From NCBI GenBank assembly GCA_958430865.1, contig CAUDNR010001057.1, positions 42,934-106,933 of the forward strand: a stretch of DNA of 64,000 nt, written 5' to 3'. Below the pieces are notes generated by a model that saw only the letters and a program-made list of their open reading frames with translations, did no database searches and had not been told where the DNA came from. This document shows positions 55,576 through 64,000 of this stretch, in pieces. The number at the start of each line of letters is the position of its first letter. Within the stretch, counting starts at the first letter, position 1. This DNA is from Entrophospora sp. SA101. Lineage: Eukaryota; Glomeromycota; Glomeromycetes; Entrophosporales; Entrophosporaceae. A program made the position numbers and the translations under genes.

Positions 55576-56196
55576 ATGAGTAAAATTATTTTTTTAAATG
55601 GTTGTTCTTCTTCCGGAAAAACTTCTGTTGTCGGAGCTATTCAATATTTAAGCGATGAACCCTGATTAACTTTTGGTATTGATATATTTTTCAAAGCTAT
55701 GCCTCCTAAATATTTACCTTTTGGAGAAAAAGCCCATGAAGGAATCCAATTTATCTCAGGAATTGACAAAGAAGGGTTTCCTATCGTTGAAATACAAACT
55801 GGTTCTTATGGCGAAAAAGTTGGCAAATCAATCCCCAAAATAATTAAACAATTAGCTGACGATGGACACAATCTCATTATTGATGAAGTAATCTGGGAAA
55901 AAGAAGATTTGAAAAACTATCACACCACCTTAGAAGAACACCAAATTTATTTTATAAAAATAACTTGTGATTTGCCGCTAATTGAAGAAAGAGAAAAAAT
56001 CCGTGGGGATCGTGCTTGGGGTCTGGCTCGGGATCAATACGCTAAAATGGAAAAACTAAAATGAAAATATGATCTTCAAGTTGACACCAACGAATTTAGG
56101 CCTTTCGATAGTGCCAGAATGATTTTAAATCTTATAGGAGAACAAAGACAACAAAAGCATTTGGAAAAGAAGAAGGAAATTAAAACAAAAGTTTAA
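55576..56196 (+). CDS. Chloramphenicol phosphotransferase-like P-loop kinase
   Basis: 206 residues from ATG 55576. Walker A G-C-S-S-S-G-K-T is at residues 9-16 and a D-I-F segment follows a Trp (TGA) near 36. The family includes Streptomyces CPT, but most members have unknown substrates, so an antibiotic role is not implied. A helical basic tail ends the protein. Confidence 0.75.
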
Positions 56197-56220
56197 AATA
56201 TAAGTTATAATTGTTACTAA

Positions 56221-56784
56221 ATGGTATTAAAATTAAAAGACAAAAAAAAAATTTCCCCTCAGCACCTGATTAACCAACAAATACCTTTTGAGGAAATTCT
56301 GTTAGTAGGAGAAGACAATGAGCAAGCAAATGAAGTTGTTTCCAAACAAAAAGCCTTAAAAAAGGCCCAAGAACAAGAACTAGACTTAGTTTGCTTTCGT
56401 TCGCCTGACCCAGATAAAAAAACTCTGGCAGTTTGCAAAATAGTTAATTACCAAAAATATCTCTTTGAATTAAACAAAAAAAACAAAACTCAAAAAAAAA
56501 CTAGCCAAAAAACCACTCTCAAGCAAATCGGACTAACTTTCCATATTGGCGAGGGAGACTTGAAAAACAAAATCAGCCAAATTAGGAAATGATTAGAAAG
56601 TGGCTGTTCAGTAAAAGTTAGTTTAAAAATGGCTGGTCGGGAAAAAGAACACAAAGACTTAGTTTTAGAAAAATGTCAAAAAATCATTGCCGATTTACAA
56701 GAGCAATCTGAAAAAATCAAACTCCAAGGGAAAATCAAACTCCAAGGGAAAATTTATAGTTTCCTTCTCCAAAAGAGTAAGTAA
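56221..56784 (+). CDS. infC: Translation initiation factor IF-3
   Basis: 187 residues. The N-domain starts with I-N-Q-Q-I and the central and C-terminal parts have F-H-I-G-E-G-D and the K-M-A-G-R-E-K pattern. An 18-bp direct duplication near 56717-56752 repeats I-K-L-Q-G-K at the C-terminus. rpmI and rplT do not follow, unlike in most genomes. One TGA Trp. Confidence 0.9.
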
Positions 56785-56874
56785 AATTATTATATGGGGG
56801 AAAACAGCAAATTAGCATAAAAAACAAGTTAGCCGGTAAAGATTAATTTCCATCTGAAAATTTTACAAAAAAAT

Positions 56875-56949
56875 GCCTGGTTAGCTCAGCGGTAGAGCGC
56901 TCGGCTGTTAACCGAAAGGTCGGAGGTTCGAACCCTCCACCAGGCGCCA
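56875..56949 (+). tRNA. tRNA-Asn (anticodon GTT)
   Basis: A 75-nt cloverleaf with encoded CCA; loop CTGTTAA gives GTT. Acceptor GCCTGGT/ACCAGGC is perfect. Confidence 0.94.
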
Positions 56950-56970
56950 TTACAACAAAAATTTTTTAAT

Positions 56971-57675
56971 ATGAACCAAAACCAGTCAAAAAATAATAAA
57001 ATCTTGTGATGAATTATCGGAGGAATAGTTATTTTAGCCGTTGGGAGTTTAATTATTTATCAAGTAGTTCAAAACAAAAAAAATTCTGCTAACCAAAAGC
57101 CAGAAGGGAACAACAACAATCAATCTGGTAAAACTATTCCTCTTGCCACTGGTTCACCAGATACTTCCGAAGAAGAATTAGAAAGATATCTCTTAGAAAA
57201 AAGGTTAGATTTAGAAAAATATTTCGTTTTTTGCTTACAAAAAGAAGTAAAGCCAGGAAATGTCAAAACTAATGTACATTCAAATGGAAATAAAATTGAT
57301 GCCAGCAATGGGAGAAACGTAGTTCCATCACTTGCTAACCACCTAAGTAAATTAATAGGAGAAGAAAAAAACTGAATTATTTTTCAAGGAAAGTATACAA
57401 ATGAAACTTCGAAAGAGTGAAATAAAGATAAATTAGACCAAAAGATTAAAAATGGCGAGGAATGATATATCATCTTTGACAAAAGCCAAATTAACAGCGA
57501 AGTTTGTAATTATTTCTCAAAAATAGCAGGAATAGGCAAAATAACTTTTCCTACTGGCATTGTCCTTGCTGTTGAAGCTGAGCCAGAAGTCCAAGTTAAA
57601 AGAACCAAAAAAGAAACTTTGGAATTTCTGACAAAAAAAGACCCACTATTTACTGGCTGAGACCAAAAATGCTAA
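56971..57675 (+). CDS. N-terminally anchored protein of unknown function
   Basis: 234 residues from ATG 56971. After a Lys/Asn-rich start and two TGA Trp codons comes a hydrophobic helix of about 22 residues, then a soluble domain with one Cys and alternating strand-like stretches. Probably a single-pass membrane protein with the domain outside. No family recognised. Confidence 0.55.
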
Positions 57676-57711
57676 AAATTATTCTTTGTCAAAATCCTAG
57701 CGAGAATATTC

Positions 57712-57727
57712 CCACTTCTTTAAGTGG
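57712..57727. terminator. Short hairpin before tdk
   Basis: 6-bp stem CCACTT/AAGTGG with a four-base loop, between two same-strand genes. No T-run; it may instead be a leader element or the relic of an IS200/IS605-type end. Confidence 0.3.
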
Positions 57728-57756
57728 TGGGTAGTCCACGAATAAAAATCTGTTAT

Positions 57757-58383
57757 ATGGCAAGAGAAAATTTGGTGAATAAAAAAGGCAGTTTAACTAT
57801 TATTACTGGTCCTATGTTTGCTGGAAAGACAGAAGAATTATTGCGGCAAATTCGGCGAGTTCAATATGCCCAAAAGGAAATCTTGATTTTTAAGTCTTCG
57901 TTAGATAATCGTTATTCAGCAACCGAAATAACTTCCCACATAAATAATAAAACAGCCGCTACGATAATTAGCAAAAGTAAAGAAATACATACTCATCTGA
58001 AAAAGAAACCAAAAACAAAAGTTATTTTTCTTGATGAATTACACTTTTTTGATCCAAAAATTGTTAAAACTTTGAATAAATTAGCCAAGGAAGGTTATCA
58101 AATAACAGCCACCGGTTTAGACCAAGATTTTCGAGGAAAACCATTTGAGAATACTTCTTTTTTGCTGGCTTTAGCCGAAAAAGTTATTAAATTAACTGCC
58201 ATTTGTCGAGTTTGCAATGGAGAAGCCAATATGACCCAAAGGCTAATTGGCGGTCAACCAGCTTTAACCACTGACCCAGTTATTTTGGTTGGAGGACAAG
58301 AAGCTTATGAGGCTCGCTGTCGTTCATGTCACATTGTTGGTAAATTAACTGCTCTCATTGAAGAAAAAGATGATTATTCCTAA
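57757..58383 (+). CDS. tdk: Thymidine kinase
   Basis: 208 residues from ATG 57757 (a GTG at 57724 would add 11). P-loop G-P-M-F-A-G-K-T is near residue 18-25, then D-E-L-H-F-F and four Cys in C-R-V-C and C-R-S-C-H for zinc. This salvage enzyme makes dTMP from thymidine. Confidence 0.93.
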   Translation: MARENLVNKKGSLTIITGPMFAGKTEELLRQIRRVQYAQKEILIFKSSLDNRYSATEITSHINNKTAATIISKSKEIHTHLKKKPKTKVIFLDELHFFDPKIVKTLNKLAKEGYQITATGLDQDFRGKPFENTSFLLALAEKVIKLTAICRVCNGEANMTQRLIGGQPALTTDPVILVGGQEAYEARCRSCHIVGKLTALIEEKDDYS

Positions 58384-58410
58384 AAATCCTTATATAGGTG
58401 ATAAAACATT

Positions 58411-58683
58411 ATGAAAAAAATTTATACTTGTAAACACCAAAAAGAGGCTACTAGTCCTTGTTCGGTTTGCCAACTCCTCTTCCATCGATAAGTGAAAGTA
58501 AAAGTGAAAACGGCAACAATACAATTTATACAATTTCGTGTAAATTCTGTGATCATTATTGAAGCGAAAGCGTGCCAAAACAACTCAAGGAAACTTATAG
58601 GGAAAAAGCCAAAAAATGGTTAATTAAAGTTTATCAAGAACACCAAAAATTTGCTAGTTATAGAGAGAGAGAGAGAGAGAGAG
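58411..58683 (+). pseudogene. Small zinc-knuckle protein, frameshifted and ending in a GA tract
   Basis: ATG 58411 gives C and C-S-V-C, then stops at TAA 58489. Shifted, the frame goes on with a C-K-F-C pair and a basic Lys/Tyr tail whose last codons are the GA repeat (Arg-Glu units). Two CxxC pairs as in the gene at 58845. The GA tract may cut the original 3' end. Confidence 0.5.
58662..58683. repeat. (AG)n microsatellite
   Basis: Eleven AG units at the end of the zinc-knuckle remnant and next to a 75-bp dispersed repeat. Confidence 0.95.
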
Positions 58684-58690
58684 TAAAAAT

Positions 58691-58765
58691 ACATACAAGA
58701 TATTTATATTTGCACGCATACGAGAACCATTCATAATTTTGCTATAAGTATATTTTAGGTATAGC
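58691..58765 (+). repeat. 75-bp dispersed repeat, copy 2
   Basis: Opposite orientation to 19361-19440, with the same ACAAGATATTTATATTTGC core and a similar TATATTTTA end. Located 8 nt beyond the GA tract. Confidence 0.7.
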
Positions 58766-58844
58766 AACAAATAGAGAGCATCATTTTTGCCCTCCCAGAT
58801 TAATCCTTGCTCGCCAACTTTCCCTAAAATTATACATAATAAAC

Positions 58845-59117
58845 ATGGAAAGAATCCAAAAGTGCGACAAATGCCATAAGAACTTCACCCAACAATGAGT
58901 AGCTCCCAAAAAGCAATGAAGCAAACTTAATGAAGTAGCTTACTGACTAAAAAAAGGCAAAAAGTGAAATGGTTATCAATTCTTTTGTCGCTCTTGCTTA
59001 AATGAATGATACGAAAAAGACCGAGAAGCTTTTGGACAGTTAGTGGAACCTAGCAAACAAAAGCTTTTTATTTCTTACCGAAGTTATGGAGTATTAGGGA
59101 AAAGGGATTGAGTATAA
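58845..59117 (+). CDS. Small zinc-knuckle protein
   Basis: 90 residues from ATG 58845. Two Cys pairs, C-D-K-C near residue 7 and C-R-S-C near residue 55, are separated by a Trp-rich part with many TGA codons. The likely fold is one zinc ribbon. Similar genes at 10216, 58411 and 59824. Function unknown. Confidence 0.6.
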
Positions 59118-59172
59118 TGTTTTTTTATCCATAATATGTGAATAATAATTGAATAGTATGTAAAAATAATAC

Positions 59173-59391
59173 ATGACAGATTTAAATTTGTTAAAGGTCG
59201 ACATAAACCGACCGAAAATTGTTTTAAATGTACCCTTTTGCTTCACTATGGCGGGATTAATCCTGCTTGGTCTTTGATTAGTCGAAGAAAAGCCTAAAGA
59301 AAGACCACCTTATTTTGCTCGGAGACTACCGGGCTATTGTCCCCGAAAGAGACTTAAGCACCGAAAGAGGTGAGAGCAATCCAGCCAGTAA
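59173..59391 (+). CDS. Possible small single-TM protein
   Basis: 72 residues from ATG 59173 with a hydrophobic helix of about 18 residues and an Arg/Lys/Pro-rich tail. No family recognised. Confidence 0.4.
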
Positions 59392-59451
59392 ACTGATGCT
59401 AATTTAACTTTTAGGCTTAAAAAGCACTTGTTTAGCTTTGGCAGAATTTAG

Positions 59452-59601
59452 CTGAAAAACCCTAAGGATAAGCCTTATTTACTAAAGAAACTACCCAAGA
59501 CTAATTGACGCCAATTACTGTTGTTTTGCAGCACTATTTTGGCTAATTTAATTACCATTGGTTTTTTTGTTTATAAGCTGGTGAAGAATGGTGGGATTTA
59601 G
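59452..59601 (+). CDS. Possible small TM peptide, related to 60197
   Basis: CTG start at 59452, 49 residues. The helix I-L-A-N-L-I-T-I-G-F-F-V matches I-L-T-N-L-L-T-I-S-F-F-V in the product at 60197, so both descend from one sequence. The start codon is uncertain. Confidence 0.35.
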
Positions 59602-59823
59602 GAGGTTTTTTGCCAAAATAAGTGCTAATTAAGCAGAGAGTGGCATTTTTTCCTAATTAGGCTTAAAAACTAAATTATATTGCCTATTGTCAAGATTTGG
59701 GTAGGTTGTAAGGTTCTAAAAGACTCGGCATCTGCCTAAGCCTCCTAAATCTAACCAAATCTTTAGAGTAGATTAATATGATGCCGAGAAGAAAATTCAA
59801 TCATAAAATTGTTATATATTCTA
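59602..59823. other. Structured non-coding interval
   Basis: No confident gene. Perfect complementary words: GATTTAGGAGG (59595-59605) with CCTCCTAAATC (59741-59751), and CTCGGCATC (59724-59732) with GATGCCGAG (59780-59788). An RNA with long-range pairing is possible, but the strand is not clear. Confidence 0.4.
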
Positions 59824-60115
59824 ATGAAAAAAAAGCCAATCCAAAGACCACGCCAAGCCAGTTGTTTTAAATGCTCACGCCCTTTAAACAGTGAAGTTCA
59901 ATCCGGGTCAAGGAAAATATATGGTCAAGAATAATTGAGGCTACTGAACGAACAAAAAAGCTAACCAAGGAGAATACATTTGCGACGCTTGTTTAATTCA
60001 CCTCTATAAAAAAGATAAGTGAACCTATTTAGAAAACATCACTGACGAAAGCCGCAGGAGAATCTTGCGCACTTATATTTATGACCAAACTGCGAAAAAG
60101 GTGGCACCAATTTAA
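59824..60115 (+). pseudogene. Small zinc-knuckle protein, frameshifted
   Basis: ATG 59824 reads C-F-K-C, then stops at 59932. One base shift near 59890 restores a frame with C-D-A-C, many TGA Trp codons and a basic tail to TAA 60113. Same family as 58845. Confidence 0.5.
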
Positions 60116-60196
60116 TTACCTATAAAACACTTTTTGCCAATTAGCAGAAAGTAAAACTGAACAATTAAAGTCTGCTTTGTTTTCTTTTAAATATTT

Positions 60197-60403
60197 TTGC
60201 TCTTTTTAAATCCAATTTCCAATGAATTTAGCCTAAAAAAAAGCCAGTGGGCGAGAATTGTTTGCTTAAAAAATATCACGCCGCGAATTATTATTTCGAA
60301 TGCTATTTTGACCAATTTGCTGACGATTAGCTTTTTTGTTTTTAGGTTGGGAGTTCATTTGCTAATACCTGCGAAAAAAAATAAGATTGGCAGAGTTTTT
60401 TAA
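60197..60403 (+). CDS. Possible small TM protein
   Basis: 68 residues from TTG 60197 (no ATG). A hydrophobic helix of about 20 residues, related to the peptide at 59452, and a basic tail. Its stop overlaps that of the convergent kinesin-fusion gene. Confidence 0.35.
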   Translation: MLFLNPISNEFSLKKSQWARIVCLKNITPRIIISNAILTNLLTISFFVFRLGVHLLIPAKKNKIGRVF

Positions 60404-62820
60404 TTATTTTTAGGTGGTTGATAGGGATTGGTTGATTGGATTTTGGCTTCGTAATTTAAATTAGCATTATCCCGAAAACTGCTGCCAATAATCAAATGAC
60501 CATTGCTGACCTCAATGGGAGCATAGATGTTGATTATTTCTGTTCTTTCTTTTTCGTTTATCTCTAATTCTATTTCTGAGACAGAAAATTCTTCTTGAAG
60601 TTGGCAAAAGCCATCTAGTTCTCCTTTGCTTATTAATGTATTCTCGACCAGTTCTTCTACTATTTCTTCTTTTTCTTCAATAGCCGAAGAAGCATTGTAA
60701 CAAGTTATATCTTTTTGGAAATTTAAAAGTTTCCTTAGTTTCCTTTGAGTTTTTTCTTTGCTATAACTTTTAGTTTCTCTTTTTAAGAATTCTTTTTCCA
60801 TTATTTTTAATTCGCTTTTCTTGCTTTGAATGCCTTTTTCGATTTCTTGCTGGTCTTTAGTGAGTCTTTCTAATAATCTTTCCTTTTCTTTTTTGGTTTC
60901 CAATAGTTCTTCCAAATAGAAGACATCTTTGCGCAGACGATTGGTGGATTTTGAGCTGCTTTTTAAGGATTTATCTAGTTCCTTTCTTTTTTTAATTAAC
61001 CTTTTTTTGACGTCAGAAATAGTTTCTAGGCTTACCTCACTTGCTCTAGTACTCATAACGATACTGTGAGTTTCAATATCATTTTTTTCTTTTTCTGATT
61101 CTTCATTTTCCTTTTCATTAATTAATGGACTTGGAGATCCGTTATTAATTCTTGAATCATCATTATTAAGAAAATAGGAAGATCCGCATCTAGAATCAGA
61201 ATGTAATGTGTTGAGGGTTTCGTTGTCACTAACAGGAGTAGCTGCTTCAACTTGTGCAAATGCTGTCTCGTAGATACGATCAAACAATGAAATTGTATCC
61301 ACTGCATCATCCTCTATTGTCTTTATTTTTAATTCTTTATTTTCTTCTGTTACTGGACTTGGTGATCTTCCCCTACGTTTCAATTTTTCTTCAAGATCTT
61401 TATTCCTTCTCTCATATTCGACAGTTGCCAAAACTGCTGCTCTACGCATACCCAATAATTTTTTGCGCAACTCCAACATTGTTGTTTCTTGTTGTGCAAG
61501 TGTCATCTGACTCGACTGCTCATTGCTACGTAATTTAACTATATCTTCAAAGAATGATTCCAACACTGTTTGGGCTTCGATTGGATCCAAGTTTCTTAAA
61601 ATGTTAACAGCTGTATCGTATGACGCTTCAGATGTAACATCTTTGGGCAATGTGAATGATGGGTGCTCTTCAAGGTACTCTTCAGATTTACGTGTTGGTG
61701 AGTATCTTCTTCTTTGTTTTTCTGTTCCTACTTTTGCAGTTCTTGCAGCTTCGGATTGAAATGCACGAATTCTAGCATTCATATAAGTAATTTCCGAATT
61801 TATCACTTCAATCCTGTCATCTAAATCTTGGTTATCGTCATTGTCGCTGCTATTGTCAGAATTCCCAGCAGCGATAATTTTTTCGCGTTCAATAAGTAAC
61901 GCATGTTTTTCAGAAACTAACGCATCACGCTTCTGAATCAATTCATCCATCAATGCCAAAGATTGACGACCATTAATATATTTGTAGATAGCTTCATCAA
62001 GTTGTTTCTTCTTCTCTTTACCGCTTGCAAATACTTCTTCTTCTTCTTCAATTAAGGTTAGTGGATAATAGTATAAAGGATCTGGATTGCCACCTCTACT
62101 ATTACCATCTAATGATAATTTGTCACTTTTGTCACGAAAAGCTTTTGCAATAGATTTTGGTGTGGAAGTACGTTTAAGTAAAGTCATCACAGATTTAAGT
62201 TTACTGGTTGTTAATAAGACTTCCTTTTGTCTTTTCTCAAGCATAAGTTTTTGCATTTCATTTGACCTCTCAAGTCGTTTTTTTTGTTCTTGTGTAGCCT
62301 TCTCTTTACGATGTAATGATTGAATTTCACGTTCATTATTCTCAGTAGCCTCACGAGCTTTTTCAGCTTCAGCTTTCATATGTTTAATCAATCTTATTTT
62401 TTCAACTTTAAGACGTTCAACCTGACCTTTCAGGCTTTCAAGCATGGTTTTATTTTGATTTTTTGAAACTACAATGGTATTTTGCTGAGGTGAATCAGTG
62501 TTTGATTTTTCTCTGTCCCTAGATCTAGATTCAGTTTCTTTCTCTTCGATTTCTTCTTCGCCAAGTTGCCCAGATTCAGATGTTTCTTGACCTTGCAAGT
62601 GTTCTTTATATTCCTCTCTCGACTTCTTATTATCGTAATTTAAAACTCATTCAGGAGTAGTTTTTTTAATGTCCCTTAATCACTGAACATAGCTAACATC
62701 AATTGGCTTTAAACCAATGTCTATCCACTCCTTACAAGTTTCGTAAGTAAAACCTTGTTGCTTCCATTCTTGCTGTAATTTTTCATTAAAATCCTTATGA
62801 ATATCTCTTCAATCAACCAT
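60400..62820 (-). CDS. Chimeric protein: W-repeat head fused to fungal kinesin tail
   Basis: 806 residues from ATG 62820. Residues 1-65 contain two W-repeat units like those before the kinase at 8.5 kb, with TGA Trp codons. From about residue 100 to 590 the text follows the stalk of a KIF21/KIF4-type kinesin: V-E-R-L-K-V-E-K-I-R-L-I-K, then N-x-R-E-I-x-S-L, a Q-K-E-V motif, and later I-E-A-Q-T-V-L-E-S-F-F and R-R-A-A-V-L-A-T-V-E-Y-E-R-R. No motor domain is present. The final 190 residues are a Glu/Lys coiled coil and an endobacterial-looking end. No Trp occurs in the kinesin-like part. The frame is open throughout, so transfer from the fungal host was followed by fusion. Could bind host cytoskeleton or chromatin; inferred only. 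Confidence 0.8.
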
Positions 62821-62822
62821 AA

Positions 62823-63947
62823 TTATCCTTTCCTTCTCGCCATCAATCAAACAATTAAGCCAATCAAACCTAACCCAACTAAACCGCCACAAACCCAAAT
62901 CATTCAATTAGTCTTTTGCTGCTGCTCAACTTTCAATTGCTTTCCTTTTAATTTCTCAGTAAAATTATCAGCTTCCTGGCTAAGAGTAGTTATTCTCTGT
63001 TGCTCTGCGGCAGATAGATTAGGGTTTTTTTCTAATAAATCCCCCAATTCCCTAATTAAAGCCAAATACTCCTTTTGTTCTTCCTCGGAAGCTTTCTCTA
63101 AAACAGCTATGGCTTCTTTTTTTTCTCGCACTAATTCTTGGTATTGGGGAGAATTAGAACCATAAGTAGACTGGGCTTGGTTGAGGTATTGTTGGTGGAG
63201 GTTATGGATGGTGCTCATTGGATTAGAGTTATTTTGACTAGGATTTGGCTTATAAGAGGTGATTTCTCCTGTACCTTTTTCTGATTGTTCACTCTCTTTT
63301 TGGCTTTTTTCTTCTAGGCTATTTTTCATTCCTTCTACCATTTTGCCAATGTGCTTTTCCGGATTAAAGTTAAGCTTTTCATTTTGCTGTTTTTGATAAC
63401 ACTCTACACAAAGGATATAATTAGGGTGCTTTTCGTCTGGGCGATAATATTCCAGAGTGCTTTTTGCACACTCGTTGCATAATTCTCCACAGTGTCTTTC
63501 GTAGCAATCTTGAGAGCAGTATTTAGAACCATCTTTCTCAGCATAATAATCACCTTCTTTAGTTTTAGCACAGCCTCAGCAGATATATTCTCTTTCTATT
63601 TTACAGTCTCAACAATAAACTAGATTGGGATATTGCTTGTCTGGGTAGTATTCTAAGGTTTTAGTGGAGCAAGTATAGCAGGTTTTGCTGTAATGGTCGT
63701 TAAAGCATTTTTCTGAGCAGAATTTTTTATGGTCATTTTTGGTAGTATGGTAGCGGTATTCACCTTCGATGATTTGAAAGCACTGCTTGCATTCTCATTT
63801 TTTGTAATATTTTTTACAGCATGACTTAGAACAGAATTTCCTACCATCGTTGTGTTCAGTCAATTCTCAGTCTTCTAAACGGTATTTTCCGCATTCGGAG
63901 CAAAGTTCTTCGGTTTTGGGTTGATTTTTGTTAGATTGAGAGGAATT

Positions 63948-64000
<53 letters not shown>
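62823..64000 (-). CDS. Cys-rich multi-knuckle membrane protein (5' end off window)
   Basis: The frame is open from the window edge, passing out of the CT tract as Arg/Glu repeats. About 63400-63920 encodes a zinc-rich array of at least five Cys pairs or CxxC units, such as C-S-E-C, C-K-Q-C, C-Y-T-C, C-W-G-C and C-N-E-C, TGA giving the Trp residues. A Glu/Lys/Gln coiled coil follows, then one hydrophobic helix and a basic end at TAA 62823. The ATG of the chimera lies 2 nt after its stop, so the two are co-transcribed. A link to host zinc-binding proteins is open. Confidence 0.7.
63949..64000. repeat. (CT)n microsatellite at window edge
   Basis: At least 26 CT units reach the right end. On the minus strand it is AG and in frame with the Cys-rich gene. 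Confidence 0.95.

Noticed and set aside
59230..59400. tmRNA or SRP RNA
   Set aside because: Looked for conserved motifs (tRNA-like end, GGAAGCAGC); none found.
61122..61759. ORFs in other frames of the kinesin fusion
   Set aside because: Shadows; the main frame has the homology.
60400..62820. Pure fungal contamination
   Set aside because: In-frame bacterial W-repeats with TGA Trp and an operon-like neighbour argue against it, though reads should confirm.
1..64000. Reading TGA as stop
   Set aside because: Would split conserved genes at invariant tryptophans (ndk, rnhB, trxB, secA, ftsH).
63949..64000. CRISPR-like repeat
   Set aside because: Simple dinucleotide tract without spacers.

Overview
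The window is AT-rich bacterial DNA that uses TGA as tryptophan. Conserved tryptophans of RNase HII, NDK, FtsH, SecA, YchF, TilS and GlyRS all fall on TGA, and with TGA read as Trp most genes become full length. This code plus the small gene set points to a Mollicute. Several genes look like arbuscular-mycorrhizal-fungus proteins: a Rhizophagus-type protein kinase at 8.4-10.2 kb and the tail of a kinesin (KIF21/KIF4-like) at 60.4-62.8 kb. Together these suggest a mycoplasma-related endobacterium of Glomeromycota (Candidatus Moeniiplasma type). The organism is inferred from sequence; no search was run.

Layout. 0-3.3 kb: a partial restriction gene, ndk, rnhB, two tRNAs and a gatB without its tail domain. 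3.7-7.5 kb: a sugar-modification cluster (methyltransferase, GDP-mannose-3,5-epimerase-like gene, two-domain glycosyltransferase), partly frameshifted. 7.8-10.2 kb: LRR plus W-repeat plus zinc-ribbon plus kinase, frameshifted. 10.2-13.7 kb: small accessory genes, including a putative toxin-antitoxin pair, a zincin and coiled-coil proteins. 13.7-24.9 kb: rpsT, trxB, ychF, dut, rplP, rpsU, ybeY, RNase P RNA, rpsR, a RuvC-like gene, a truncated pheT, and several small genes. 25.1-32.6 kb: one uninterrupted 2494-residue ORF with an N-terminal NADAR domain, degenerate repeats, a Gly/Pro linker and a C-terminal membrane anchor. 32.9-53.1 kb: mostly core genes (folA, rplS, a polC C-terminal piece, secA, thyA, glyQS, topA, rnc, a YitT-type gene, ftsH, tilS, rplW, rplD, rplQ), with a second Leu-fMet tRNA pair and one N gap. 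53.1-60.4 kb: small membrane and zinc-knuckle proteins, a chloramphenicol-phosphotransferase-like gene, infC and tdk. 60.4-64 kb: a chimeric gene with a bacterial W-repeat head and fungal kinesin tail, downstream of a multi-knuckle Cys-rich membrane protein that runs off the window in a (CT)n tract.

The core genes cover translation (ribosomal proteins, tRNAs, RNase P, RNase III, TilS, GlyRS, IF-3), secretion and proteolysis (SecA, FtsH), and thymidylate/nucleotide supply (ThyA, DHFR, TK, dUTPase, NDK). They are intact apart from truncations at gatB, pheT and polC. Accessory genes carry most frameshifts and in-frame stops, so decay looks more likely than uniform sequencing error. Ribosomal operons are broken up: rplD-rplW stand without rplC or rplB, and rplP, rplQ and infC stand alone. 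Three GA/CT microsatellites sit at gene ends or the window edge and may mark recombination or assembly joins. No transposase, CRISPR array or rRNA operon was seen.
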